This document shows, piece after piece, positions 9,692-18,682 of a stretch of 64,000 nt of DNA. A program made the translations under genes and the position numbers. The stretch's first letter is position 1. Every line of letters begins with the position of its first letter. The stretch spans positions 1-64,000 of the forward strand of contig NZ_MTHB01000063.1 in NCBI RefSeq assembly GCF_002220365.1, written 5' to 3'. The notes under the pieces are model-generated. The model was not told where the DNA came from and searched no databases. It saw only the letters and a list, made by a program, of their open reading frames with translations. This stretch comes from Caballeronia sordidicola. Its GTDB lineage: Bacteria; Pseudomonadota; Gammaproteobacteria; Burkholderiales; Burkholderiaceae.

Positions 9692-9811
9692 AGCAACCCG
9701 GCATTGACTCCGACCGCTAACGCGAGAATCCAGCAACCCGGCATTGACCCCGACCGCCAACCTCAGAACCTAGCGCCCCGACATTGACTCAGCGCCCAAC
9801 AGCCAAAACCC
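9692..9811. repeat. three imperfect 40-bp tandem repeats
   Basis: Units start at 9692, 9732 and 9772, each beginning agcaacccggcattgac or a variant. Copies 1 and 2 are nearly identical; copy 3 has diverged. There are no spacers, so it is not a CRISPR array. Confidence 0.9.
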
Positions 9812-9887
9812 GCCTAGAGAAATACTTCGCGATCCTAAATAAAATCCCAAAAACAAAAGCACCAACCAAAAACCGTCGACCGGTGCC

Positions 9888-9932
9888 AACAAAAATAAAA
9901 AACGGTGCGATGCCCTTTCGGACACCGCACCG
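9888..9932 (-). terminator. terminator of porin gene
   Basis: On the minus strand CGGTGCG (9926-9932) pairs with CGCACCG (9903-9909), followed by a T-rich run (A-rich 9888-9902 on the plus strand). It lies about 77 bp after the porin stop. Confidence 0.75.
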
Positions 9933-10008
9933 ATACGCGCCTCTCGCAGCAGCGTGAAAACCTTATGACTCTCTCTCTGTCGTACTTGCTCCGGCTGATT
10001 CGTTCGTT

Positions 10009-11154
10009 TTAGAACGAGTGCTGGATGCCTGCGTACACGCCTGTCTGGCTGTGGCCAGGCAGTGGGTTGTCGGACGAAACCGTGTCACCCGCGCTGTTCG
10101 CGTTCAGACCAAAATTGGCGTTCTTGCTGTTGCGTGCCGATGCAACCTGGATGTCCAGCAACGTACGCTTGGACAGGTTGTACGAACCGCCGACCGTGTA
10201 GATGTTGGCGTTACCCGCACCGTTGTTCGCATTGACGTGATAGACCGCTGCGATCAAAGCTGCAGCCGGCGTAGCTTGCCACGTCACACCGCCCCATTCC
10301 TGATCAGTCGTCGTCGGCGTGCCAATAGGTACATTGGTTTCACCCGAAGTACGTGACGCTTGATACACGGCCTGAATCTTGAACTGGCCGAGGAACACGT
10401 TGACGCCGGCGAAGTATTCGCGGCCGTAGTTGAACGGACCGTTCGGCGAACCCGCGGCTGTATCGCCCAGACCACCGTTCACGTTGTTGCGGATCTCGTC
10501 GTACAAGCCACGGATCTGGAACAGCGAGTTCGTGTAGGTCACTTGCAGACCGCCTTCACGACCTGTTCCCGGTGTTGCCGGGTTGCCGCCGCTACCGTTG
10601 AAGCCCGTCGTGTTCGAGAACGCGTACTGGCCGTAGACGTCAAAGCCAGCGATCTTCGGCGACTGGTACGACACGTTGTTGCTCGATTGCGGCCAGTTGC
10701 GGCCACGCACCAGCGACGCCGACGACCAGTTCGACTGACCGAACGGATCGAAGTCCCACACGCCGTTCGAGATGAACAGTTCGCGACCCAGCAAGAGGGT
10801 ACCGAACTGGTCGTTGGCGATACCGACAGTCGCCCAACGATTGAAGATACCGTTGTTACCCGGGCCTTGGCCGGTCATGGTGTTAAAGCTGCCTTCCAAC
10901 TGGAATACGGCCTTGTTGCCGCCGCCCAGATCTTCGACGCCCTTCATGCCCCACAAGCTCGTACCCCAATCGCCGCTTTCCGCGCGGAATTGATTCGAGC
11001 TGCCAGTAGCCTTGCCAGCAGCGTTAGGATTTGTAGGATTGCCGGACGTGTATTCGAGACCGGCGTCAAGCCGACCATAGAGCGTTACGCTACTTTGAGC
11101 GTGTGCCGCAACGCCGACCGTCAGCAGCGAAGCCGCGAGCAAAGCTTTCTTCAT
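10009..11154 (-). CDS. Gram-negative general porin
   Basis: This 381-residue outer-membrane beta-barrel should form a trimeric diffusion channel. The signal peptide is MKKALLAASLLTVGVAAHAQ, followed by SSVTLYGRLDAGLEY, the typical Burkholderia/Neisseria porin opening. Alternating beta segments run to the C-terminal ...TGVYAGIQHSF, whose terminal Phe is the assembly signal. The start at 11154 sits 5 bp after GGAGG; an adjacent ATG at 11157 is too close to it. It is monocistronic with its own terminator. A partial HexR-like sequence lies about 190 bp upstream. Substrate preference cannot be read from the sequence. Confidence 0.93.
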   Translation of the reverse strand: MKKALLAASLLTVGVAAHAQSSVTLYGRLDAGLEYTSGNPTNPNAAGKATGSSNQFRAESGDWGTSLWGMKGVEDLGGGNKAVFQLEGSFNTMTGQGPGNNGIFNRWATVGIANDQFGTLLLGRELFISNGVWDFDPFGQSNWSSASLVRGRNWPQSSNNVSYQSPKIAGFDVYGQYAFSNTTGFNGSGGNPATPGTGREGGLQVTYTNSLFQIRGLYDEIRNNVNGGLGDTAAGSPNGPFNYGREYFAGVNVFLGQFKIQAVYQASRTSGETNVPIGTPTTTDQEWGGVTWQATPAAALIAAVYHVNANNGAGNANIYTVGGSYNLSKRTLLDIQVASARNSKNANFGLNANSAGDTVSSDNPLPGHSQTGVYAGIQHSF

Positions 11155-11344
11155 CATCTCCTCCAACCCTGTCAAAAAATAGAAGCCCAAGTGCGGCGGT
11201 AGTGGTTCGGCGCCAGCGCACCGAACCGGAAACTATTTAGAGGGATGACACGCAAAGGGGTGGTGTCCTTGACATCCGGCAGCCCGTTGACTGACCTCCG
11301 GTGTCGCAAACCAACCCTTTGGATTGGTGTCTCCTCAGTTCTTT

Positions 11345-11361
11345 TTGAAGTAAAACTACTT
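11345..11361 (-). promoter_or_regulatory. possible HexR-like site upstream of porin
   Basis: On the minus strand AAGTAGTTTTACTTCAA matches 13 of 17 positions of the zwf operator core. The palindrome is imperfect, so this is a weak candidate only. Confidence 0.25.
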
Positions 11362-11640
11362 TTAATGAACTTCGTTTCCGTACTTTGATTACTAATTTAG
11401 CAAATTACCTTTGTGCCGCCAAGAAAATTGTTGTCAACCCATTTTCTGTCTCGAAAATGCAATGATTGATGTGTTGCGGGTTTGCGCGAAGGTTGTAAAA
11501 AAAGGTGAAAACCCTTGCGGGATAAGGATGTAGGCCATCCGGACCCTTAACGCTATGGATTGCCTCTATTGACGGACGATGCGCGTGAGGTTAATGCATT
11601 TGGGGCTTAAAAACGTTTGCCTGTTTAGATATACCAACTA

Positions 11641-11664
11641 AAAAAGCGCCCCTCGGGGCGCTTT
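11641..11664 (-). terminator. terminator of hisQMP operon
   Basis: A 10-bp stem (11643-11652 with 11655-11664) with a 2-nt gap, followed on the minus strand by a T-run, lies 30 bp beyond the hisP stop. Confidence 0.88.
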
Positions 11665-11693
11665 CAGTTTTGGAGCGCGGCCGGTCTGTAGTT

Positions 11694-12473
11694 TTACTTC
11701 AGGCTGCCCGACAGAAATTGCCTGAGCCGTTCGCTGCGGGTATTGCCGAAAACGTCGTCGGGACGTCCTTCTTCTTCTATCCGTCCCTGATGCAGGAATA
11801 CGACGTGATTCGAGACATTGCGTGCAAACGCCATTTCGTGCGTCACCACGATCATCGTGCGGCCTTCCTCGGCGAGCGTCTGCATGACCTTCAGCACTTC
11901 GCCGACCAGTTCTGGATCGAGCGCCGAGGTTGGTTCGTCGAAGAGCATGACGTCCGGGTGCATGGCCAGCGCCCGCGCGATAGCCACGCGCTGCTGCTGG
12001 CCACCAGACAGATGCGACGGATACTGCTGTTCCAGCCGCGGCGCGAGTCCCACTTTCTCGAGATAGGTGCGCGCACGGTCCTGCGCTTCCCGTTTCGATA
12101 GCCCCAGCACCTTCAGTGGCGCCTCCATGACGTTTTCCAGCACGCTCAGGTGCGACCAGAGGTTGAAGTGCTGGAAGACCATGGAAAGGCGCGTGCGCAT
12201 GCGCTGCAACTGTTTGGGCTCAGCCGCCTTCAGCGCGCCGTACTTGTCCTTGAGGGTGCGGATTTCCTCGCCATCGACAAAAATCCGGCCGGAATTCGGC
12301 TGCTCAAGGAAGTTGATGCAGCGGAGCATCGTGCTCTTGCCCGACCCGGACGAGCCGATGACGCTGATCACATCGCCGGCTTTCGCCCTTAGCGAGACGC
12401 CCTTGAGGACTTCGTTGTCGCCGTACTGCTTGTGCAAGTTATCGACGAAAAGCTTGGATGCCGGTGTGTTCAT
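11694..12473 (-). CDS. hisP: histidine/basic amino-acid ABC transporter ATP-binding protein
   Basis: This 259-residue ATPase energises polar amino-acid uptake. Walker A is [18 protein letters not shown], the signature is [16 protein letters not shown], and Walker B is [41 protein letters not shown] and the C-terminal RQFLSGSLK closely follow enterobacterial HisP. It lies 32 bp after hisM and ends the operon. The family is certain; histidine, arginine or ornithine as substrate cannot be separated, because the binding-protein gene is not next to it. Confidence 0.92.
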   Translation of the reverse strand: MNTPASKLFVDNLHKQYGDNEVLKGVSLRAKAGDVISVIGSSGSGKSTMLRCINFLEQPNSGRIFVDGEEIRTLKDKYGALKAAEPKQLQRMRTRLSMVFQHFNLWSHLSVLENVMEAPLKVLGLSKREAQDRARTYLEKVGLAPRLEQQYPSHLSGGQQQRVAIARALAMHPDVMLFDEPTSALDPELVGEVLKVMQTLAEEGRTMIVVTHEMAFARNVSNHVVFLHQGRIEEEGRPDDVFGNTRSERLRQFLSGSLK

Positions 12474-12505
12474 GAGGTGCCGATCCCGTTCCTGTTCCTT
12501 GAGGC

Positions 12506-13219
12506 TTATTTACCTTGCGGCCGCAAGTAGGCGAGCCAGCGGTATTCGGCACGGCGAAACAGCCACACGAGCGCGAACGAAATGCAGAGATAAAGCGCGG
12601 CGGCAATACCGAACGCCTGGAACGACTGGTAAGTCGCGGAATTCACGTCGCGGGCGATCTTGAGAATGTCCGGCACGGTGGCGGTGAACGCGACGGTGGT
12701 CGCATGCAGCATCAGGATCACTTCGTTGCTGTAGTAGGGGAGCGCCCGGCGCAACGCCGACGGCAGGATCACCCGCCGGTAGAGCGTAAAGGACGACATT
12801 CCGTACGCCCGCGCTGCTTCAATCTCACCGTAAGGCGTCGCCCGGATTGCGCCAGCGAAGATTTCCGTGGTGTACGCGCACGTATTCAGCGTGAATGCGA
12901 GCAGCGTGCAATGCATGCCGTCGCGGAAAAACTGGTTGAGCAGCACATGGTCGCGAACCACTTGCAGGCTGTAGAGCCCCGTGTAACAGAGCAGCAGTTG
13001 CACGTAGAGCGGTGTGCCGCGGAAGATATACGTGTAGACCCAGACGCCGCGCGACAGGAACTTGTTCTTCGATACCCGGGCGACCGACAACGGGATCGAC
13101 AGGCAGAAGCCGAGCACGATCGATACAACCAGCAGCCACATGGTGATGGCGAGGCCGGTGATGCGATAACCGTCGGTGAACAAATAGTTGCGCCAGTATT
13201 CCTGGATGATTTCGAGCAT
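12506..13219 (-). CDS. hisM: histidine/basic amino-acid ABC transporter permease HisM
   Basis: This 237-residue inner-membrane permease belongs to the polar amino-acid (HisMQ) family. [46 protein letters not shown] and [20 protein letters not shown] align well with HisM as remembered. The segment from [10 protein letters not shown] is the ATPase contact (EAA) loop. It partners HisQ in the membrane and HisP in the cytoplasm. A tandem 10-bp repeat sits just upstream, between hisQ and hisM. Confidence 0.92.
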   Translation of the reverse strand: MLEIIQEYWRNYLFTDGYRITGLAITMWLLVVSIVLGFCLSIPLSVARVSKNKFLSRGVWVYTYIFRGTPLYVQLLLCYTGLYSLQVVRDHVLLNQFFRDGMHCTLLAFTLNTCAYTTEIFAGAIRATPYGEIEAARAYGMSSFTLYRRVILPSALRRALPYYSNEVILMLHATTVAFTATVPDILKIARDVNSATYQSFQAFGIAAALYLCISFALVWLFRRAEYRWLAYLRPQGK

Positions 13220-13234
13220 GGATTCCGCCGCGTG

Positions 13235-13284
13235 GGGGTTACCTGGGGTTACCTGGGGTTACCTGGGGTTACCTGGGGTTGCCT
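13235..13284. repeat. five 10-bp tandem repeats between hisQ and hisM
   Basis: The unit ggggttacct occurs five times head to tail from 13235, the last with one change (ggggttgcct). It lies inside the 178-bp hisQ-hisM gap, about 16 bp upstream of the hisM start. Confidence 0.95.
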
Positions 13285-13397
13285 GATAGTGTCTGGGTTC
13301 GCTGTGATTTTCTTCAAGCGAAGGCGCTTGGCGCACATGCGCCGCGTGCCGGCTACGACTGCTTTCGGCTATTCATGTTGCTCATGTTTCTCATGGC

Positions 13398-14087
13398 CTA
13401 GAGGTCGGCCTTGCGCACGCCCGACGAGTAGCGCCGTTCAAGCCACATCAGCACGAGATTCGATATCGTGGTGATCACGAGATAGACCGCGCCCGCGAGC
13501 AGCGTGAAAAAGAAGAACCGCAACGTGCCCTTGCCGGCGTCCTGGGCGGCCTTGACCACGTCCGCCAGACCGATGATCGATACCAGCGCCGTCGCTTTCA
13601 CCATCACCTGCCAGTTGTTGCCGATGCCCGGCAGCGCAAAGCGCATCATCTGCGGGAACATGATTCGTGAGAAGGTTTGCCAAGGCGTCATGCCGTAAGC
13701 CGCGCCCGCCTCAAGCTGGCCGCGCGGCACCGAGAGAAACGCGCCGCGGAAAGTCTCGGTGAAATACGCGCCATAGATGAACCCGAGCACGATGACACCG
13801 GCCACGAACGGGTCGATATCGATCTGATCCCAGCCCAGGAAATCGGTAAGGTGATTCAGCCAGATCTGGATGCTGTAGAACAGGAGCAGCATCAGCACGA
13901 GGTCCGGAACGCCGCGCACGAGCGTGGTGTAGATCGTGCCAGCACCCGAAGAAAAGCGGTTTCTCGACAGTTTCGCCGCCGCGCCGAGGAGGCCGATCAC
14001 GAATGCGAAAACGAGCGACAAGACCGCCAGCTTGACGGTTTGCCATGTGCCCGAGAGGATAAGCGGCCCGTAGCCTTGCAGAAACAT
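13398..14087 (-). CDS. hisQ: histidine/basic amino-acid ABC transporter permease HisQ
   Basis: This 229-residue inner-membrane permease has TLVRGVPDLVLMLLLFYSIQIWLN, IDIDPFVAGVIVLGFIYGAYFTETFRGAF, ALPGIGNNWQVMVKATALVS and the C-terminal ERRYSSGVRKADL, all close to HisQ. The EAA-loop region is GQLEAGAAYGMTPWQTF. An AAGGA site precedes the ATG. It is the first gene of the leftward operon. No periplasmic binding-protein gene lies upstream, although hisJ or argT usually does. Confidence 0.92.
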   Translation of the reverse strand: MFLQGYGPLILSGTWQTVKLAVLSLVFAFVIGLLGAAAKLSRNRFSSGAGTIYTTLVRGVPDLVLMLLLFYSIQIWLNHLTDFLGWDQIDIDPFVAGVIVLGFIYGAYFTETFRGAFLSVPRGQLEAGAAYGMTPWQTFSRIMFPQMMRFALPGIGNNWQVMVKATALVSIIGLADVVKAAQDAGKGTLRFFFFTLLAGAVYLVITTISNLVLMWLERRYSSGVRKADL

Positions 14088-14609
14088 GGTGAGTCCTTGA
14101 TGACGTGCGCGTGTGCCGTGGCCTTCGCTGTTTTCGCTGTGGCCATGTCAGCCGCGCTTTTTTTGCCTGAATTTGCGTAATCGCTCATAACCGCTGTCTG
14201 GCGATGCAAACCTGCCAACCGACCGTCTTCGGCGGTGCTTATTCTAGGTGTCCAAAATTGGTGCGTTTTGTCGACAAAGGCCTTTCACCCGAAAAAACGC
14301 GCCCCCGGCTGAAGTCCGCGGACGCACCGTGCGGCTTTCCCGGCGGGGCTTGTCCGGCGGGCTGCCGACATCTCCAGCACCCGTTGACCCCTGAAAAGGC
14401 CGGTATTCTACCCGAAGCCGACCGGTGCACCCCGGGGTCCAGTCCAGGCGTCCCGCTGCCCTGATGCTTCAGGCAAAGTCCACCGGCCAAGTCCGTGCAT
14501 TGTCGCGATTGCATGCATTTTCAGGACGGTGTGGTGCCTGCGCGGGCGATTGTTTAGCGTGGTGCGAGCCCTTACATTCTCTCCATCGCAATATCACCGG
14601 GAGTTCGAG
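14088..14609. other. intergenic region between hisQ and pirin
   Basis: This 522-bp region contains the divergent promoters for hisQ and the pirin gene and a perfect 12-bp palindrome TTTGTCGACAAA at 14267-14278. The open frame across 14239-14514 (minus) has the low-complexity look of translated non-coding repeat, so I do not call a gene. Confidence 0.5.
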
Positions 14610-15308
<699 letters not shown>

Positions 15309-15367
15309 ATTGGCGTGAGCGTTACTGGCTGGTTTTTCCCGGCACCGTCCGGGAGGCCGGGAAAACG

Positions 15368-15402
15368 ACAAAAGGCCGCGGAAAGATTCCGCGGCCTTTT
15401 GT
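15368..15402 (+). terminator. terminator of pirin gene
   Basis: A perfect 16-bp stem (15368-15383 with 15387-15402) with a 3-nt loop and a T-run lies 60 bp after the pirin stop. Confidence 0.9.
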
Positions 15403-15545
15403 GTTGTTCATTGCGTGTCGGATTTCCCGGGGAACCTAGATGACACCGCTGCGTGTCCGCTAGATCACCACGGAACCGGTGTGTATCGATCAATCGCGTC
15501 GGTCGTTGGTTCAACGCCGAAAACAATGTCACATTAAGCTGACGC

Positions 15546-15578
15546 AAAAAAGCCGTTCCAGCGTTGATTGGAACGGCT
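15546..15578 (-). terminator. terminator of Spy-like gene
   Basis: A 10-bp stem (15551-15560 with 15569-15578) is followed on the minus strand by six T residues. It serves the leftward gene ending at 15667. Confidence 0.85.
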
Positions 15579-15666
15579 CGGCTGGCGCCACGCGATTGAA
15601 CCGGCGGGCCGCGCCGCTTAAATCACCGGCTCCGGATACCTACCTCAAGCATTGCTGCAGCGATGC

Positions 15667-16248
15667 TCAAGGATTGGCGGCCGATGCGCCAGCCGGCGCA
15701 CCCGGCATGCCGCGATGCTGACTCCAGCGCTCATGCATCTTTTCCCGGCGCGCTTCCATTCTTGCAAAGCGCTGCTTGAGCGCCGTGCTGACCGTGGTCT
15801 TTTGCTGGTCGTTCAGGGTGCCATAGAAATTCAGCCACGCGGCGCTCGTCTGGTCGCGCAACTGGGCATTCTGCTGCTCGATCTTCTGATGCGCTGCGTA
15901 CATCGCGTTCAGATCGAGAATGGGCTGCTGCTCCATTGATGCCATTTGTGCGTGCATCTGCTTGTGGCTTTCACGCATGGCCTCGTGATTCTGCTTCATG
16001 GTGCCGAGCGCGGCCTGCCACGCTTTTTCCTGGTCTGCGTTGAGATTGAGCTGGCTGTGCAACTTGTCCATCTCTTTCTTCATGCGCATTTCCCCATGAT
16101 GCCCGCCCGGGCCTCCAGGACCGCCCATCATGCCTGGAGCGCCGGGCGGCGGCGCGTCGGGCGTGGCGGCGCTCGCGGCGTTGACCGCGCCGATCGACAG
16201 GGCTAGCGCAGCGGCGGTGATGGCGAGGAATCGGGACTGCTTCAACAT
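15667..16248 (-). CDS. Spy/CpxP-family periplasmic protein (LTXXQ motif)
   Basis: This 193-residue exported protein has signal peptide MLKQSRFLAITAAALALS...ASAA, then a Pro/Gly/Met-rich stretch (APPPGAPGMMGGPGGPGG), then a helical domain with NLNADQEKAWQAAL and LNDQQKTTVSTAL, the two LTxxQ-like repeats of Spy and CpxP. In enterobacteria such proteins are periplasmic chaperones or stress sensors. A Met/His-rich linker could also bind metal. AAAGGAG precedes the ATG. It is divergent from the response-regulator gene at 16469, suggesting it is a target or modulator of that two-component system. Confidence 0.85.
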   Translation of the reverse strand: MLKQSRFLAITAAALALSIGAVNAASAATPDAPPPGAPGMMGGPGGPGGHHGEMRMKKEMDKLHSQLNLNADQEKAWQAALGTMKQNHEAMRESHKQMHAQMASMEQQPILDLNAMYAAHQKIEQQNAQLRDQTSAAWLNFYGTLNDQQKTTVSTALKQRFARMEARREKMHERWSQHRGMPGAPAGASAANP

Positions 16249-16468
16249 GGTCTACTCCTTTTTTGATTTCCAGAGCCGATCTGGCGGCGCCGTTTCGGTG
16301 GTCGCGCCTTCGGTAAGTCACAGCGTAGACAGTCACAGCCAAGCGCGTGTTACGAGCGAGGGCGCCGTTATTACGCCGGTTTACCTTCGCCTTTCGCGGT
16401 AACACCCAGTAAACGTTTTCGCTGTGATTGCAATGTGGAGGCCCCGCGCAGGCGTTAAACTGCGTCGC

Positions 16469-17191
16469 ATGGCTACTCAAATACTTGTCGTCGACGACGA
16501 CGCTGAACTGCGCGACCTCCTGCGCGACTACCTGGTCCGGCAAGGCATCGAGGTATCGGTGCTGCACGACGCGGGCACGCTCGAACGGCGCCTCGAACGC
16601 GAGCGCCCGGACCTGATCGTGCTCGACCTGATGATGCCGGGTGTGGACGGACTGACTGCGTTGCGCAAGCTCCGCGCTTCGGGTGACGACATCCCGGTGA
16701 TCATGCTGACGGCGCGCGCGGACGACGTGGATCGCATCGTCGGATTGGAACTCGGTGCTGACGACTACCTCGGCAAGCCGTTCAATCCGCGCGAGTTGCT
16801 GGCGCGCGTGCAGGCGGTGTTGCGCCGGCGCCGGACGATTCCGTCGGCGGCGCCCGAGCAGCGCGAACCGTTCTCATTCGGGCGTTTCCGGCTCGATTTC
16901 CAGTCGCGCACGCTTCATCAGGACGAAACGCCGCTTACGCTGTCGGGCAGCGAATTCGCATTGCTGAAGATTTTCGTCAATCACCCCATGCGCACCCTGA
17001 CGCGCGAGCGCCTGCTCGAACTGCTGCACGGTCCGGAATACGACGGCACCGACCGGGGTATCGACGTGCAGGTGTGGCGTCTGCGCCGGATCCTCGAAAC
17101 CGATCCGTCTACGCCGCGCTTTATCCAGACTGTGCGCGGACGCGGTTATGTGTTCGTGCCGGACGGCGAGCAAAATGCGTCGGCCCATTGA
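16469..17191 (+). CDS. OmpR-family response regulator
   Basis: This 240-residue regulator has receiver residues ILVVDDDAELRDLL (acidic pocket) and DLIVLDLMMPG (phospho-acceptor Asp), TARADD and KPF (switch Lys), then a winged-helix DNA-binding domain ending VRGRGYVFVPDG. The start is the ATG of MATQILVV. No Shine-Dalgarno sequence is visible; a TAAACT box lies 8 bp upstream, so a leaderless or near-leaderless message is possible. It overlaps the sensor kinase gene by 17 bp and diverges from the Spy-like gene, a layout like cpxP-cpxRA. Confidence 0.93.
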   Translation: MATQILVVDDDAELRDLLRDYLVRQGIEVSVLHDAGTLERRLERERPDLIVLDLMMPGVDGLTALRKLRASGDDIPVIMLTARADDVDRIVGLELGADDYLGKPFNPRELLARVQAVLRRRRTIPSAAPEQREPFSFGRFRLDFQSRTLHQDETPLTLSGSEFALLKIFVNHPMRTLTRERLLELLHGPEYDGTDRGIDVQVWRLRRILETDPSTPRFIQTVRGRGYVFVPDGEQNASAH

Positions 17192-18527
17192 TTCACTGTT
17201 CGGCCGGCTGGTTGTCCTGGTCATCGGCGTGCTCGTGTTGTCGCACGTCGCCTGGTTCACGGTTATCCGGCTCGAACGGGACCAGACACAAACTCGCTAC
17301 GCAGTAGAAGAAGCGGCCTTCCTGATAGATGCCGTGCGCCAGCACGTCGCGAATTCGCCGGATCAGCCGCTGCCGTCGAGTGTGCGCGTGGTCGAACCCA
17401 ACAGTCCCGACGTTCCCAAACCCTTCACTGACGTCGATACCAGCCGAGTGCCGCCGCCGTTCAGTCGTTTTATCGACGACTTGCGGGATCGTCTGCCGGA
17501 CGGCACCGACGTTCGCATCGGCGAGCCGGGTGGCCCGCCCCGCCTGTGGGTGCGAGGCGCGAAGGATGCCAGCTGGATAGTCGTGCCGGTGCAGCCCTTG
17601 CGGCCGCCGCGTTCGCGCGACCGGATGCTGCTCTGGCTCGCTATTATTTTTTCTACCGCCGTGATGGCCGCGCTATTTGCGGCGTGGCAATTGCAGACGC
17701 CGTTGCGTTCGCTGGCGCAGGCTGTCGGCCGCTTCGGCCGGGGTGAACCTACTCCGCCGGTACCGGAGCGCGGTCCGCGCGAGCTGCGGCAGTTGACCCA
17801 CGGCTTCAACCAGATGGTGCGCGAAGTGGAGCAGACGGAAAGCGACCGCGCGGTCATGCTGGCAGGGGTCGCCCATGACCTGAAGACGCCGCTGGCGCGT
17901 TTGCGCCTGCGTGCTGAAATGATGGATGAAGCGAAACTACGGGATGGTGTGGTGCGCGACGTGGAATCCATGGCGCATATCGTCGACCAGTTCCTTGTGT
18001 TCGCCCACGACGGCGCCGATCGTAGCGAGCCAGCCGAAGTTGATCAGCAGTGCGAGCGCATTGCGCGCAGTTATCGCGCGGTGACCGTGGGAGCGCCGTC
18101 TGTTCAGACCCGGCTTACCGCGGGGCGGGATTTCGCGTTGCCCGCTGCGACACTTGACCGCTTGTTGTCGAACCTGCTCGATAACGCACACGCCTACGGT
18201 GCACCGCCGGTTGTGATCGAAACGTTGCGCGGGACAAATGGCTGGATTTTGCGTGTCATGGACAGCGGCAGCGGGATCGCGGCACATGATCTGGTGAAGG
18301 CGAGCCGGCCGTTCGTCAGGCTCGATCCGGCCCGCGGCGGCAGCGGCCACAGCGGGCTGGGGCTTGCGATTGTTGAGCGGCTGGTAAGGCGGGCGGGCGG
18401 CGAATGCGAAATTGGCAATCGCCCCGAAGGCGGCCTGCAGGTCGTGATGACCTTTCCTTTCGATGTGGTGGCGCGCTCGGCCGAGATGTTGCATGGCGAC
18501 GTGCTGAATGAAGCGCGCATGATGTGA
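17175..18527 (+). CDS. EnvZ-type sensor histidine kinase
   Basis: This 450-residue membrane kinase pairs with the regulator upstream. The first membrane span is about residues 8-30 (RLVVLVIGVLVLSHVAWFTV), a periplasmic sensor domain spans about 31-155, and the second span is LLWLAIIFSTAVMAALFAAW. HAMP follows, then the H-box AGVAHDLKTPLARLRLRAEMM, N-box LSNLLDNAHAYG, G1 DSGSGIA and G2 GHSGLGLAIVERL. The start ATG (MRRPIDSLFGRL) lies within the end of the regulator gene. The ligand is unknown; periplasmic or membrane stress fits the neighbouring Spy-like gene. Confidence 0.93.
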   Translation: MRRPIDSLFGRLVVLVIGVLVLSHVAWFTVIRLERDQTQTRYAVEEAAFLIDAVRQHVANSPDQPLPSSVRVVEPNSPDVPKPFTDVDTSRVPPPFSRFIDDLRDRLPDGTDVRIGEPGGPPRLWVRGAKDASWIVVPVQPLRPPRSRDRMLLWLAIIFSTAVMAALFAAWQLQTPLRSLAQAVGRFGRGEPTPPVPERGPRELRQLTHGFNQMVREVEQTESDRAVMLAGVAHDLKTPLARLRLRAEMMDEAKLRDGVVRDVESMAHIVDQFLVFAHDGADRSEPAEVDQQCERIARSYRAVTVGAPSVQTRLTAGRDFALPAATLDRLLSNLLDNAHAYGAPPVVIETLRGTNGWILRVMDSGSGIAAHDLVKASRPFVRLDPARGGSGHSGLGLAIVERLVRRAGGECEIGNRPEGGLQVVMTFPFDVVARSAEMLHGDVLNEARMM

Positions 18528-18575
18528 TTGATCATCCCGGGGCTTGGCGTCCTCGGGCGGAGGGGGTCCCAGACT

Positions 18576-18644
18576 TGGCCAAACCCCGTGGCCAAAACCC
18601 CGTGGCCAAAACCTCGTGGCCAAAACCCCGTATCCAGAACCTCG
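18576..18644. repeat. five 14-bp tandem repeats
   Basis: The unit tggccaaaaccccg repeats from 18576, 18589, 18603, 18617 and 18631, the first one base short and the last diverged. It lies between two convergent genes, just after the kinase stop. Confidence 0.9.
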
Positions 18645-18682
18645 CAGCGCCAGCGAAACCAAGTCTGGCGCCAGCGAAACCG

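Larger units (their letters stand above)
9355..10008. other. non-coding region with 40-bp tandem repeats
   Basis: About 650 bp lie between the zwf operon terminator and the porin stop. Apart from the repeat block and the porin terminator I find no credible gene; the short open frames lack ribosome sites and protein-like composition. Confidence 0.6.
11155..11693. other. intergenic region upstream of porin
   Basis: About 540 bp hold the porin promoter and leader (AT-rich near 11330-11480), the HexR-like 17-mer and the hisP terminator. No credible gene was seen. Confidence 0.6.

Noticed and set aside
9692..9811. CRISPR array
   Set aside because: The 40-bp units are directly adjacent with no spacers, and no cas genes are in the window.
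14267..14278. Palindrome TTTGTCGACAAA as an operator for hisQMP
   Set aside because: A 12-bp palindrome is not rare, no known regulator site matches it, and its position relative to a promoter is unclear.
14239..14514. 91-codon minus-strand frame upstream of the pirin gene
   Set aside because: The Gly/Pro/Arg translation looks like translated non-coding repeat and has no ribosome site.
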